From Firmicutes bacterium UBA4881 (lineage in GTDB: Bacteria > Bacillota > DTU065): DNA of 21,570 bases. This document shows, in pieces, positions 6,796-15,072 of this stretch (position 1 is the first letter of the stretch; every line of letters starts with the position of its first letter). The notes beneath the pieces are model-generated. The model was not told the DNA's origin. It was given only the letters and a program-made list of their open reading frames with translations, and did not search any database. The position numbers and the translations under genes were made by a program. The stretch covers positions 12,295 through 33,864 of the forward strand of contig DHDH01000047.1 of NCBI GenBank assembly GCA_002399235.1, given 5' to 3'.

Positions 6796-7701
6796 ATGAC
6801 TGAGCTAATTCATAAGATTCAAGAGCTTAAAAAACAAAAAAATGCTACTATTTTAGCTCACTACTACCAAAAAGAGGAGATTCAGGATATTGCTGATTTT
6901 GTCGGTGATTCTTTAGAGATGGCCAGAAAGGCTAAGCAACTATCAACAGATACTATAGTTATCTGTGGTGTAAGTTTTATGGCAGAAACAGCCCAAATAC
7001 TATGCCCAGATAAAAACATTCTCCTACCAGTAAAAAATGCAGGTTGCTCATTAGCCCAATTTGCTAGCCCCGAAAAGATAGCTACTTTACGAGCTAAATA
7101 CCCTGAAGCAGCTTTTGTCTGCTATGTAAATTCGAGTGCTGAAGTAAAAGCACTTTGTGATATCTGTTGTACCTCAGCTAATGCAGTAAAAGTTGTAAGA
7201 AGTCTTCCCCAAAAACAGATCGTCATGCTACCCGATGGTAACTTAGCTTCCTGGGTACAAAGTAAGGTCCCCGAAAAAGAGATCATAGGTTTTGCTGGTC
7301 ACTGTCCTAGTCATAACCGAGTTAGTGCCAATGATGTCACCGGAATGAAAACCAGGCACCCCGAAGCACTTCTCTTAGCTCATCCTGAAGTAAAAAAAGA
7401 GGTTTGGGAATTAGCTGATTTTGTAGGCAGTACATCGGCCATTATAAAATATGTAGAAGCTTCGGTAGGGAAAGAATTTATAATCGCTACTGAAGTAGGT
7501 ATTCTACATGAACTACGCCAAAGATTCCCTCAAAAAGCTTTTTATCTGTTAACACCTGACCTGATTTGTTTAACAATGAAGATGATTGAACTTGAGGATC
7601 TCTACAAAGCTCTTTTAAATAATGAGCATACAGTTAAGTTAGACGAAGATTTACTTAAGAAGGCCTATGTACCACTTAAACGCATGTTTGACCTGAATTA
7701 A
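6796..7701 (+). CDS. nadA: NadA, quinolinate synthase
   Basis: Condenses iminoaspartate with dihydroxyacetone phosphate to quinolinate, using a [4Fe-4S] cluster; second step of NAD synthesis from aspartate. The 301 residues fit the short form of the family. The three cluster cysteines are C84 (NAGCSLA), C170 (GHCPSHN) and C258 (LICLTMKM), almost the same positions as in the Thermotoga maritima enzyme (83, 170, 256, from memory). AHYYQ (21-25) and the NSSAEVKA stretch are also family signatures. The start is ATG at 6796 after AGGTAGGTGA. It is the first gene of a run nadA-nadB-nadC-kinase-nanE; NadB just downstream supplies its unstable substrate. Confidence 0.96.
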   Translation: MTELIHKIQELKKQKNATILAHYYQKEEIQDIADFVGDSLEMARKAKQLSTDTIVICGVSFMAETAQILCPDKNILLPVKNAGCSLAQFASPEKIATLRAKYPEAAFVCYVNSSAEVKALCDICCTSANAVKVVRSLPQKQIVMLPDGNLASWVQSKVPEKEIIGFAGHCPSHNRVSANDVTGMKTRHPEALLLAHPEVKKEVWELADFVGSTSAIIKYVEASVGKEFIIATEVGILHELRQRFPQKAFYLLTPDLICLTMKMIELEDLYKALLNNEHTVKLDEDLLKKAYVPLKRMFDLN

Positions 7702-7724
7702 TGATTCGTTAGGAAGTGGATAGT

Positions 7725-9329
7725 GTGCAAAGACTGCCAGATAATCTAGAGGTTGTAGAATTCCCATATTTAGTAATCGGTGCAGGACTTGCTGGACTAA
7801 ATGCGGCCTTTAAGTTAGCTACAAGGGATAAGGTTCTCCTTGTCTGTAAGGAAGGGTTAGTAGATTCTAATACCTTTTACGCTCAAGGTGGCATTGCAGC
7901 TGTATTATCTAGAGAAGACACTCCGGAACTCCATATTAAAGATACCTTAACTGCAGGGGCAGGTCTTTGTCATGCTGATTCGGTTAAAATCCTTGTGGAA
8001 GAAGGACCAGTAAGGGTACGTGAGCTAATCAATCTTGGCGTTTTTTTTGATCATGATGAACAAGGAATTGCTCTAACCAGAGAAGGGGGTCATTCGAGAC
8101 AACGCATTTTACATGCTAGAGGCGATGCTACCGGCCGCGAAATCGCTTTAGTTCTAACTCATTTAGTCTCCAAAAGAGAAGATATAACAGTTTGGACTAA
8201 TACTGAACTATTAGAGATTGTCTTGAGCGAAAACGGCCAAGCAAGAGGAGCACTTTTTTATAGTAAAGAAAATAAAAAGGCAGTAGTGGTGTTAGCTCAA
8301 GCTGTAGTAATTGCTACAGGTGGCGCTGGCCAATTGTATATTAATAACACCAATCCCTCTGTCGCTACCGGTGATGGGGTAACAGTAGCTTACAGAGCTG
8401 GAGCCAAACTTATGGATCTAGAGTTTTTTCAGTTTCATCCAACTGTTTTTTGCCGACCTGGTTTCCCACGATTTTTGGTTTCCGAAGCAGTACGTGGCGA
8501 AGGCGCTTTATTAGTTAACAAAAAAGGCGAAAGATTTATGGTTGGCCGTCATCCTTTAGCTGAATTAGCACCTAGAGACGTAGTAGTAAGAGGAATTCTC
8601 GCCGAGTTAGAACGTTCAGGGGAAGATGTAGTCTATTTAAGAACTGATACAATGCGAAGTGAGATGGCCGAAAGGTTTCCTAAGATCTACCAGATGCTAA
8701 AGCAAGCAGGGGTAGATCCACGTAGGGAATGGATTCCTGTAGCACCAGCTGCCCACTACTTTATGGGTGGTATCCAGACAGATACCTTTGGTACTACCTC
8801 CATTCCGGGATTGTATGCTTGTGGTGAGGCAGCCTGCACAGGTGTGCATGGAGCAAATCGCTTAGCTAGTAACTCTTTACTAGAAGCAGCTGTTTTTTCT
8901 CATCGAGTAGCTGAGAAGATTATTCATAGTGCTACTCCAAAAAGTAAAGGGATATTAATTAACAACGACTTGGAAAGTCCTTTAGCGGCTACACCTGAGA
9001 TGGCCAAAGTGTTCAAAGAAAAGTTTGAAAATGCTTGTAGTACAATCAGGTCTAAAGAACCTTTAGCTAAGTTAATTGCCTTTACCAGTAATGATGTAGA
9101 AAAATATCGTGGTCTACCAGGGCTTAAAGGCGATTTGGATACACAACATTATCTTAATATCTGCACTTTATCCCGATTAATAGCGCAAGCGGCTTTACAA
9201 AGAGAAGAGAGCCGTGGGGCTCATTTTAGAAGCGATTATCCAGAAACGAGTGAAGATTGGCGTAAGAATCAGATTCTTTGGTGCCATGAAGGAGAGGAAA
9301 CTTGGGAATGGAACTCAACTGGTTTGTGA
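7725..9329 (+). CDS. nadB: NadB, L-aspartate oxidase
   Basis: FAD enzyme that oxidises L-aspartate to iminoaspartate for NadA; in anaerobes fumarate can serve as electron acceptor. The 534 residues show the FAD-binding GAGLAG (19-24) and the succinate dehydrogenase/fumarate reductase flavoprotein fold. Visible motifs are HARGDATGRE (130-139), EFFQFHPT, AAHYFMGGI, the CGEAACTGVHGANRLASNS stretch and the C-terminal SRGAHFR. A GTG at 7716 would add three residues but directly abuts the SD-like AGGAA (7711-7715); GTG at 7725 is correctly spaced and is preferred. The 3' end overlaps nadC by 22 nt, indicating tight coupling. Confidence 0.95.
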   Translation: MQRLPDNLEVVEFPYLVIGAGLAGLNAAFKLATRDKVLLVCKEGLVDSNTFYAQGGIAAVLSREDTPELHIKDTLTAGAGLCHADSVKILVEEGPVRVRELINLGVFFDHDEQGIALTREGGHSRQRILHARGDATGREIALVLTHLVSKREDITVWTNTELLEIVLSENGQARGALFYSKENKKAVVVLAQAVVIATGGAGQLYINNTNPSVATGDGVTVAYRAGAKLMDLEFFQFHPTVFCRPGFPRFLVSEAVRGEGALLVNKKGERFMVGRHPLAELAPRDVVVRGILAELERSGEDVVYLRTDTMRSEMAERFPKIYQMLKQAGVDPRREWIPVAPAAHYFMGGIQTDTFGTTSIPGLYACGEAACTGVHGANRLASNSLLEAAVFSHRVAEKIIHSATPKSKGILINNDLESPLAATPEMAKVFKEKFENACSTIRSKEPLAKLIAFTSNDVEKYRGLPGLKGDLDTQHYLNICTLSRLIAQAALQREESRGAHFRSDYPETSEDWRKNQILWCHEGEETWEWNSTGL

Positions 9330-10150
9330 TAGATGAAATAATTAAACGCTCCCTAGCCGAAGATCTTGGTAGAGGCGATATAACTACAGATAGTATTATC
9401 CCGGTTGGCACCCAAGCTTTTGGCCATTTTATTGCTAAAAGTAGTGGTGTCGTTGCTGGAATAACCGTAGCAGCTCGTACTTTCGCTCTGCTATCCCCGG
9501 ATATTCAAATGCGTATTCGTTATAAAGATGGCTCTAGGGTGGTAGCAGGAGAACTGATAGCTGAAGTCGAAGGCCCGGCAAGACCTATTTTATGGGGCGA
9601 AAGAGTTGCTTTGAACTTTTTACAAAGAATGAGTGGTATAGCCACTATGACCGCCAATATGGTGGCTAGCGTCAAGGATCTAGGGGTAGGGATTGTCGAT
9701 ACGAGAAAAACTACACCAGGACTGCGACTACTCGAAAAATATGCTGTAAGACAAGGTGGCGGAGTAAACCACCGCATGGGATTAGATGATGCGGTCTTAA
9801 TAAAAGATAATCATATTGCTGTAGCTGGTGGTATTAAACAGGCGATCTCAATGGTGAGAGCGAATGTATCTCACATGGTGAAAATTGAAGTGGAGACAGA
9901 AAACGAAACAGAGGTTAGAGAAGCTCTAGAAGCCGGGGCAGATGTTATTATGCTTGACAACATGAGCCCTGACGAGATGGCAAAGATGGTAAAACTAATT
10001 AATAAAAGAGCCATTGTGGAAGCTAGTGGCAATGTGAAATTAGATACTGTAAAAGCTATAGCCAAGACAGGAGTTGATGTAATTTCTGTTGGTGCTTTAA
10101 CTCATTCTGTATCTTCACTAGATATAAGCCTTGATCTTTTTCACAGGTAG
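9308..10150 (+). CDS. nadC: NadC, nicotinate-nucleotide pyrophosphorylase (carboxylating)
   Basis: Converts quinolinate and PRPP to nicotinate mononucleotide, CO2 and pyrophosphate, the third step of the pathway. The 280 residues carry the quinolinate phosphoribosyltransferase signatures: GRGDITTD (21-28), DTRKTTPG (131-138), the basic NHRMGLDD stretch with H155 and R156, KDNH (166-169), and EVE and MLDNM further on. The start could be TTG at 9302 or ATG at 9308; both follow AAGGAGAGG (9289-9297) inside the end of nadB, and the ATG is preferred as codon. This completes aspartate to NaMN in one operon. Confidence 0.95.
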   Translation: MELNWFVIDEIIKRSLAEDLGRGDITTDSIIPVGTQAFGHFIAKSSGVVAGITVAARTFALLSPDIQMRIRYKDGSRVVAGELIAEVEGPARPILWGERVALNFLQRMSGIATMTANMVASVKDLGVGIVDTRKTTPGLRLLEKYAVRQGGGVNHRMGLDDAVLIKDNHIAVAGGIKQAISMVRANVSHMVKIEVETENETEVREALEAGADVIMLDNMSPDEMAKMVKLINKRAIVEASGNVKLDTVKAIAKTGVDVISVGALTHSVSSLDISLDLFHR

Positions 10151-10165
10151 AATGGAGGTCTATTT

Positions 10166-11155
10166 ATGGGATATGTCCTCGCAATTGATGGTGGACAAAG
10201 TACTACTTTAAGTGTAATTGCTAGAACAGATGGTACAGTGCTAGGGGCTGGATTAGGTGGCCCAGCTAACCATTTGCACGAAGAAGGTGCAAGAGAACGC
10301 TGTAAAAAATCGATGCGTGACTCCTTATCGGCAGCGATGAAAGAAGCCGATCTAAGGGATGTAAAGTTCGAACATGTGGTTCTAGGTATGACTGGAGCCT
10401 CTGACTTAATGAAAAGTTTGATATGGGAAGTATTAAAAGATTATGTAAGGGAACCTCATTTCCAATTTGAACATGACTCAGTAACAGCTTGGGCTGGAGG
10501 CACCGGCGGCGAACCAGGGGTAGTTGTTATTGGTGGTACAGGTTCAGTTGCTCTAGCTGTAGATAGTGCTAACAACAGAGCTCGTGTTGGTGGTTGGGGT
10601 TATTATATGGGAGACGAAGGTAGTGCCTATCAAATCGCTCTCCAAGGACTCTCGGCAGCTGCTAAAGGCTTAGAGACTAGGGGACCCGAAACCCTGCTCA
10701 CTCAAGCTTTATTAGATTACTTTGGCGTTACTGATCTTTGGGATGTACATGCTAAGGTCTACTCTGCGGAGATGGAAAGGGCTGACTTAGCCAAACTTTC
10801 CAAATTAGTTGGCGATTGTGCCAATAAAGGAGATAAAGTCTGCCAAGATATCCTAGCTGCGGCAGCACACGAGTTAGCACTACTTGTAATTACTGCTGCT
10901 AAAAAGGTAAACTTTACTGATGTAGAGCCTATCATCTCGACAGCTGGTGGTGTTTGGAAAGCAGGACAACCTATTTGGGAACCTTTTACTAAGGAAGTGC
11001 TAGCAGCAGTTCCTAATGCTAAAGTGCAAAAACCTGTATATTCTCCAGCTATAGGCGCATTAGTTTTGGCATTGAAAGGTGCTAATGTTGCTATAGATAT
11101 GGATATCAAGGCTAATATAGAAAGAACACGTTCAATTATCGAGAGAAAGAAATAA
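10166..11155 (+). CDS. BadF/BadG-type ASKHA kinase, probable N-acetyl amino sugar kinase
   Basis: A 329-residue sugar kinase of the actin/hexokinase fold. Phosphate-1 motif DGGQST is at 8-13, the probable catalytic base D104 in EHDS, GGTGS at 123-127 and the stretch GGWGYYMGDEGS at 142-153 typical of N-acetylglucosamine/MurNAc kinases of this family. NanE follows directly, so the product is probably an amino sugar 6-phosphate: ManNAc-6-P would feed NanE, while GlcNAc or MurNAc are alternatives known for relatives. No transporter, NagA or NagB is nearby. The ATG at 10166 follows GGAGGT (10154-10159); the gap to nadC is 15 nt, so it is co-transcribed with NAD synthesis genes, an odd partnership. 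Confidence 0.82.
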   Translation: MGYVLAIDGGQSTTLSVIARTDGTVLGAGLGGPANHLHEEGARERCKKSMRDSLSAAMKEADLRDVKFEHVVLGMTGASDLMKSLIWEVLKDYVREPHFQFEHDSVTAWAGGTGGEPGVVVIGGTGSVALAVDSANNRARVGGWGYYMGDEGSAYQIALQGLSAAAKGLETRGPETLLTQALLDYFGVTDLWDVHAKVYSAEMERADLAKLSKLVGDCANKGDKVCQDILAAAAHELALLVITAAKKVNFTDVEPIISTAGGVWKAGQPIWEPFTKEVLAAVPNAKVQKPVYSPAIGALVLALKGANVAIDMDIKANIERTRSIIERKK

Positions 11156-11188
11156 TTTGGCTCTAAGCTATTGAGAGGAGATGCACTA

Positions 11189-11884
11189 ATGAGTGTAATA
11201 GAAAAACTAAAAGGTGGTTTGGTTATTTCTTGCCAAGCTAAAGAAGGTAGCCCATTTCGCCAACCAGTAATTATGGCAGCGATGGCTAAAGCTGCAGATA
11301 TGAGTGGTGCAGTTGGTATCAGAGCTAATGGAGCTGCTGATATTAAAGCTATCCGCGAGGTCACTGACCTGCCTATTATTGGTATCTGGAAAAAAGACTA
11401 TCCTAACTGTGATGTTTATATCACACCTACCTTTGCCGATGCTGTTGTAGTGGCTGAGTCTGGTGCAGATATTATCGCTGTTGATGCTACACCTAGAACC
11501 AGACCTAACGGTGAAAAGCTTAAAGACATTATTGATAGAATTCATAAAGAGTTGAAGTTACCTGTTATGGCAGACTGTTCAACAATTGAAGAGGGTTTAG
11601 AAGCTGCCAAACTTGGTGCTGATATCGTCGCTACTACCATGTCTGGCTACACACCTTATTCTGCAGAAACATTAGCAAAAGGCGGCCCAGATATGAATAT
11701 GTTAAAGACCTTAGTTGCAGAAGCTGGTGTGCCAGTTATTGCTGAAGGACGCTTTAACGAACCAGAAAATGTAGAAGCTGCACTTGAAGCAGGAGCCTTA
11801 GCTGTTGTAGTCGGTACAGCACTTACTGCTCCCGAGTGGAGAATGAAACAATTTACAGCTGTAACAGAAAAGTTTCACAAGTAA
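11189..11884 (+). CDS. nanE: NanE, putative N-acetylmannosamine-6-phosphate 2-epimerase
   Basis: Interconverts ManNAc-6-P and GlcNAc-6-P, channelling sialic acid or ManNAc carbon into amino sugar metabolism. The TIM-barrel protein of 231 residues has CQAKEGSPF near the N-terminus, GIRANG (43-48), the catalytic lysine in IIGIWKKDYP (K68 by position), DCST and the glutamate of IAEGRF (E186); the Clostridium perfringens enzyme uses K66 and E180. A TTG at 11171 upstream lies in the SD region itself; ATG at 11189, 8 nt after AGGAG (11176-11180), is the likely start. It is the last gene of the nad-kinase-nanE run. Confidence 0.92.
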   Translation: MSVIEKLKGGLVISCQAKEGSPFRQPVIMAAMAKAADMSGAVGIRANGAADIKAIREVTDLPIIGIWKKDYPNCDVYITPTFADAVVVAESGADIIAVDATPRTRPNGEKLKDIIDRIHKELKLPVMADCSTIEEGLEAAKLGADIVATTMSGYTPYSAETLAKGGPDMNMLKTLVAEAGVPVIAEGRFNEPENVEAALEAGALAVVVGTALTAPEWRMKQFTAVTEKFHK

Positions 11885-11889
11885 TCAAA

Positions 11890-11925
11890 AAGCAGGACTG
11901 CTCTAAGCAGCCCTGCTTTTTAGTT
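11890..11925. terminator. Bidirectional terminator between nanE and the SEC-C gene
   Basis: A two-part stem of 6 and 5 bp separated by one A-C mismatch, loop CTA, is flanked by A residues on the left and T residues on the right. It can therefore stop transcription from both convergent genes. Confidence 0.85.
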
Positions 11926-11929
11926 CTGT

Positions 11930-13342
11930 TTATATTGGATAGCTACTTTTAGCAATGGTAGCTAGGTCAATTTTCGAAGCAATAATTTTTGCTAATCTAG
12001 AGATAGATGCGGAGGAGACGGCATACTCATTGGCAATCTCTCTTTGAGTGAATGGTAACGAAAGGATCTTAGATAAACAATATTCAACAGCGCCAGCCCA
12101 GGTTGTTGGTTTACGAAGATCAGGTAAATCATTTACTTGCCCAAGATAATGTTGCCAAATAAGTATAGCTGTTTCAATCTGTTTCTCTGGATAGCGAGAT
12201 TTCATATGCGTGTGTAACAAGGAAGAGATAGTTTCTAGAGCTTGACTTTCTTCATTTATACGAGTACGAGATACTGATAGAGGTTTTAAGGTAGGTAAAG
12301 AAGTCTGTTTCAAACCAAGTAAGTTAGCTTTCTTGGCAAAATCATATGCTGGTTGTTTGCCATAATGAAGAACTAAGCAAGCATCGATAAACTCTAGCCA
12401 AGAAAGATTTTTAAGTAACTCGTCTTTAGTTAAGTTTAACTGACCTGGCCAACTGTCAAAGAGCTGGTTTAATTCACTACCATCCTTGATATGTTGCAAC
12501 ATCTTAGCTAAACCATTAGGCTTTTTGGTAATATCTTCATTATAGAAAGTAGCGCAGATCCAACTAAAAAGATTTTGGTAGGGCTTAAGATCATCATGTA
12601 AAGCAGCAGATGGCGATAGAGAATTAGCATCAACATAATTGGCAACAAGACGTGGTAGAATGGGGGAGAGAAAGCGTTCTAGATAATTTCTATAACTAAG
12701 ATCATGATGTTCGGCACTACGGTCATTATATGTTGAGGTAAGTAAGTTTTTGATCAGTTCTGATGCTGTAGGCGGTAATGTTTGGTGGATGAAGTCAAAT
12801 TCGAAGACTTCGCCTAATGGTTGCAAACGGCCCAAAAATATAGAATAGGGAGGAGTCATCTCAGATAGTTCTGGATTAGCAACGAGAAAGTCCTCGCCTG
12901 TAACAACATCTCTAACAATAAGCCAATAATTAGGTTTTAAATCTACAACTTGGTAACAGTTGTTATAACTAGGTAACCACCCTGCTGTTAAAAATCTTTC
13001 TATGTCTTTTAACTGGGAGCGTTCTTCAAAAAAAAGCTCTAACACAGACATATCTGAATCTGGTAAGCGATAGTCGTGAATATACCAGTCGAGAAAAGCA
13101 CCCATTTGTTCATCAGGTATCTCGGCTGGCGTAATAACACTTTTTTGAAAATAAACTGATAAGGCCTCTTCAGTTTCTTCTGACAAAGTGGAAGTCGCAT
13201 AGTCGATAACTTTCCATCTCAATGAAGTTGCTGTTTTTTGCCTTTCTAGGACCTTTTTCCAGGCTTTGGGTGTAATGAAACAACAATCGATATAGCGTTT
13301 CTTACTTCCACAAGAACATTTGCGTTTGTATGGATTTAGCAT
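11930..13342 (-). CDS. SEC-C zinc-motif protein with C-terminal helix-turn-helix
   Basis: Function unknown. The 470 residues begin with a SEC-C motif, C9-x-C11-x8-C20-C21 within KCSCGSKKRYIDCC, the zinc-binding element first known from the SecA C-terminus and used in other proteins to contact ribosomes or partners. A long middle region has no motif I recognise. The last 60 residues contain KPTTWAGAVEY (411-421) and the helix-turn-helix-like TQREIANEYAVSSASISR (432-449), which resembles the end of a TFIIB-type cyclin repeat. The start is taken at the ATG (13342), preceded by AAGGTGG on the minus strand; a TTG 33 nt upstream is the longer alternative. It is transcribed alone, with its own candidate promoter. 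Confidence 0.8.
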   Translation of the reverse strand: MLNPYKRKCSCGSKKRYIDCCFITPKAWKKVLERQKTATSLRWKVIDYATSTLSEETEEALSVYFQKSVITPAEIPDEQMGAFLDWYIHDYRLPDSDMSVLELFFEERSQLKDIERFLTAGWLPSYNNCYQVVDLKPNYWLIVRDVVTGEDFLVANPELSEMTPPYSIFLGRLQPLGEVFEFDFIHQTLPPTASELIKNLLTSTYNDRSAEHHDLSYRNYLERFLSPILPRLVANYVDANSLSPSAALHDDLKPYQNLFSWICATFYNEDITKKPNGLAKMLQHIKDGSELNQLFDSWPGQLNLTKDELLKNLSWLEFIDACLVLHYGKQPAYDFAKKANLLGLKQTSLPTLKPLSVSRTRINEESQALETISSLLHTHMKSRYPEKQIETAILIWQHYLGQVNDLPDLRKPTTWAGAVEYCLSKILSLPFTQREIANEYAVSSASISRLAKIIASKIDLATIAKSSYPI

Positions 13343-13382
13343 AAAGAGACCCCACCTTGACCAATATATAGACAATTTTATC

Positions 13383-13412
13383 TACATATCCTTTCTCTAA
13401 ATAAAACGTCAA
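13383..13412 (-). promoter_or_regulatory. Candidate promoter of the SEC-C gene
   Basis: On the minus strand TTGACG (13407-13412) is followed after 18 bp by TATGTA (13383-13388), about 40 nt before the ATG. The -35 is good and the -10 is weak. No clear terminator separates it from phoU upstream, so read-through is also possible. Confidence 0.4.
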
Positions 13413-13480
13413 TCCTGCCATGACTATTTGCTCAAAGAAGAATGGGAAAAAATAAAGGGTGAAGCCATTAACGATTATCT

Positions 13481-14149
13481 TTAGAAAGAAGCGGGATCTT
13501 TATGCGCCACTAAGATACCCTTTACTAAATAAATAGTTTCTTCACTAATATTGGTTGCATGATCGGCTATGCGTTCTAAATACCGCCCAGCAAAGATTAG
13601 ATTAACAGCTTGATTAGCTTTGTGGGGCTCACTTTCAATTATATCGATTAGTTCATCCCAGAGTTCTACAAAAAGATTATCGATCTCATCATCTCTATCT
13701 ATTACAAGTTTAGCTAAAGAAGTATTTTTGTTAACAAAAGCATCAAGGCTGTTTTTTACCATCTGCCGAGTTTTAGCCGCCATAAGTGGGATTAATTCTA
13801 AAGGTTTCATTAAAGGTTCATCGCCGATATGCATCACAACCTCAGCAATATTTAAAGCCTGATCAGCCATACGCTCTAGATCAGAAGAGATCCGGATAGA
13901 GGTAACGATCCCCCTTAAATCAGAAGCCATAGGTTGTTGCAAGGCAATTAACTTTATGGCTTTTTCGGTGATCTCAGAATCAAGCCTATCAACCTCAGTT
14001 TCACCGGAAGCGATCTCTTCTACTAGTTTTAAATCTTGCTTTTCCAAACAAACTATAACTTTATTGATCAATGTTTCTACCAGGCCACCCATAACTAATA
14101 TCTTAGTCTGTAATTCAGAGATTGCTTGTTGAAAATTATCTCTAGCCAT
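13481..14149 (-). CDS. phoU: PhoU, phosphate transport and signalling regulator
   Basis: A cytoplasmic helical-bundle protein that links the Pst transporter to the PhoR sensor kinase and restrains phosphate uptake. The 222 residues contain two PhoU repeats, each with the metal-binding E-x3-D signature: DLERMADQALN (E92, D96) and YLERIADHATN (E192, D196). It lies 45 nt downstream of pstB on the same strand and is surely co-transcribed. No SD stands at normal distance from the ATG: the strong SD directly after the pstB stop is 35 nt away, with a hairpin between. Confidence 0.95.
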   Translation of the reverse strand: MARDNFQQAISELQTKILVMGGLVETLINKVIVCLEKQDLKLVEEIASGETEVDRLDSEITEKAIKLIALQQPMASDLRGIVTSIRISSDLERMADQALNIAEVVMHIGDEPLMKPLELIPLMAAKTRQMVKNSLDAFVNKNTSLAKLVIDRDDEIDNLFVELWDELIDIIESEPHKANQAVNLIFAGRYLERIADHATNISEETIYLVKGILVAHKDPASF

Positions 14150-14191
14150 AATATAAGCAGGTTCTCTAAAAAGATTACCTGCACACCTCCT
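14150..14191 (-). promoter_or_regulatory. phoU initiation region with a hairpin between SD and start
   Basis: On the minus strand the strong SD AGGAGGT (plus 14185-14191) is followed by an inverted repeat GCAGGT (plus 14177-14182) and ACCTGC (plus 14157-14162). Inside are a 2x2 internal loop, a TCT/AGA stem and a TTTT loop. The 26-nt hairpin leaves 2 and 7 unpaired bases on its sides, so the effective SD-to-ATG distance becomes 9 nt instead of 35. Confidence 0.55.
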
Positions 14192-14194
14192 TTC

Positions 14195-14950
14195 CTAGCC
14201 AAAACGTCCAGTGATGTAATCTTCGGTACGTTTATCTTGGGGTTTTTCAAAAATTTCTTCAGTTTTGCCAAACTCAATTAACTCACCTAACAAGAAAAAA
14301 GCCGTGTAATCAGAGATGCGAGCTGCTTGCTGCATACTGTGGGTGACAATTACAATAGTGTAGTTTTTCTTTAACTCGCAGATTAAATCTTCGATTTTCG
14401 AAGTAGCTATTGGATCGAGAGCGGAAGCAGGTTCATCCATTAAAAGAACTTCCGGTTTAACCGCTAAAGCTCTAGCAATACAGAGCCTTTGTTGCTGTCC
14501 GCCAGAAAGCCTTAAAGCAGACTTTTTTAACCGATCTTTAACTTCATTCCATAAAGCAGCTTGGGTTAAACTAGTCTCAACAATTTCATCTAAAAGACTT
14601 TTTTTGTAGATACCTAGCTGGCGAGGACCATATGCCACATTATCGTAGATCGACATAGGAAAAGGATTGGGTTTTTGAAAGACCATACCTACTTGCCGTC
14701 TAAGATAAATAGGATCTAACTTACTCTTGTAGATATCTTCGTCATCAAGGCAGATACTTCCGGAGATCTTTGTACCATCAATGAGGTCATTCATACGATT
14801 TAAACAACGCAAGAAGGTTGATTTGCCACAACCTGAAGGACCTATTAAAGCCGTTACTGCATGTTCATTAATCGTCATAGTAATATTTTTTAAGGCTGGT
14901 ACTGTTCCATAGTAAAAGTTAAGATCCTTAGTAGAAAGTTTAATCCCCAT
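14195..14950 (-). CDS. pstB: PstB, phosphate ABC transporter ATPase
   Basis: ATP-hydrolysing subunit of the high-affinity phosphate importer PstSCAB. The 251 residues hold Walker A GPSGCGKST (37-45), the PstB-typical FQKPNPFPMSIYDNVAYGPR (91-110), ABC signature LSGGQ (149-153), Walker B VLLMDEP (168-174) and the H-loop histidine H204. The start ATG (14950) follows AAAGGAGGTGCC on the minus strand. pstS, pstC and pstA are not upstream: the preceding DNA is a divergent intergenic region. The membrane and binding subunits must be encoded elsewhere if the transporter is functional. Confidence 0.95.
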   Translation of the reverse strand: MGIKLSTKDLNFYYGTVPALKNITMTINEHAVTALIGPSGCGKSTFLRCLNRMNDLIDGTKISGSICLDDEDIYKSKLDPIYLRRQVGMVFQKPNPFPMSIYDNVAYGPRQLGIYKKSLLDEIVETSLTQAALWNEVKDRLKKSALRLSGGQQQRLCIARALAVKPEVLLMDEPASALDPIATSKIEDLICELKKNYTIVIVTHSMQQAARISDYTAFFLLGELIEFGKTEEIFEKPQDKRTEDYITGRFG

Positions 14951-15037
14951 AAATCTAAGGCACCTCCTTTTTAATAAGTAGCTTAAGCTTAGTTTTAGCG
15001 TTCTTTCTTAGGTGGCAGGTCTAAAGGAGAAGGTATT

Positions 15038-15066
15038 TCTACAAAGAATTATGAAGTTAATGTCAA
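15038..15066 (-). promoter_or_regulatory. Candidate promoter of pstB-phoU
   Basis: On the minus strand a perfect TTGACA (15061-15066) is followed after 17 bp by TGTAGA (15038-15043), a weak -10. I found no convincing run of PhoP boxes. The transcript would have a leader of about 80 nt. Confidence 0.45.
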
Positions 15067-15072
15067 AAGTTC

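Noticed and set aside
10759..11364. 201-residue minus-strand frame over the kinase end and nanE start
   Set aside because: It spans two well-supported genes on the other strand, has low-complexity Ala/Ser/Ile composition and no recognisable motif.
13376..13480. Terminator after phoU
   Set aside because: I found no stem followed by a T run on the minus strand, so none is annotated.
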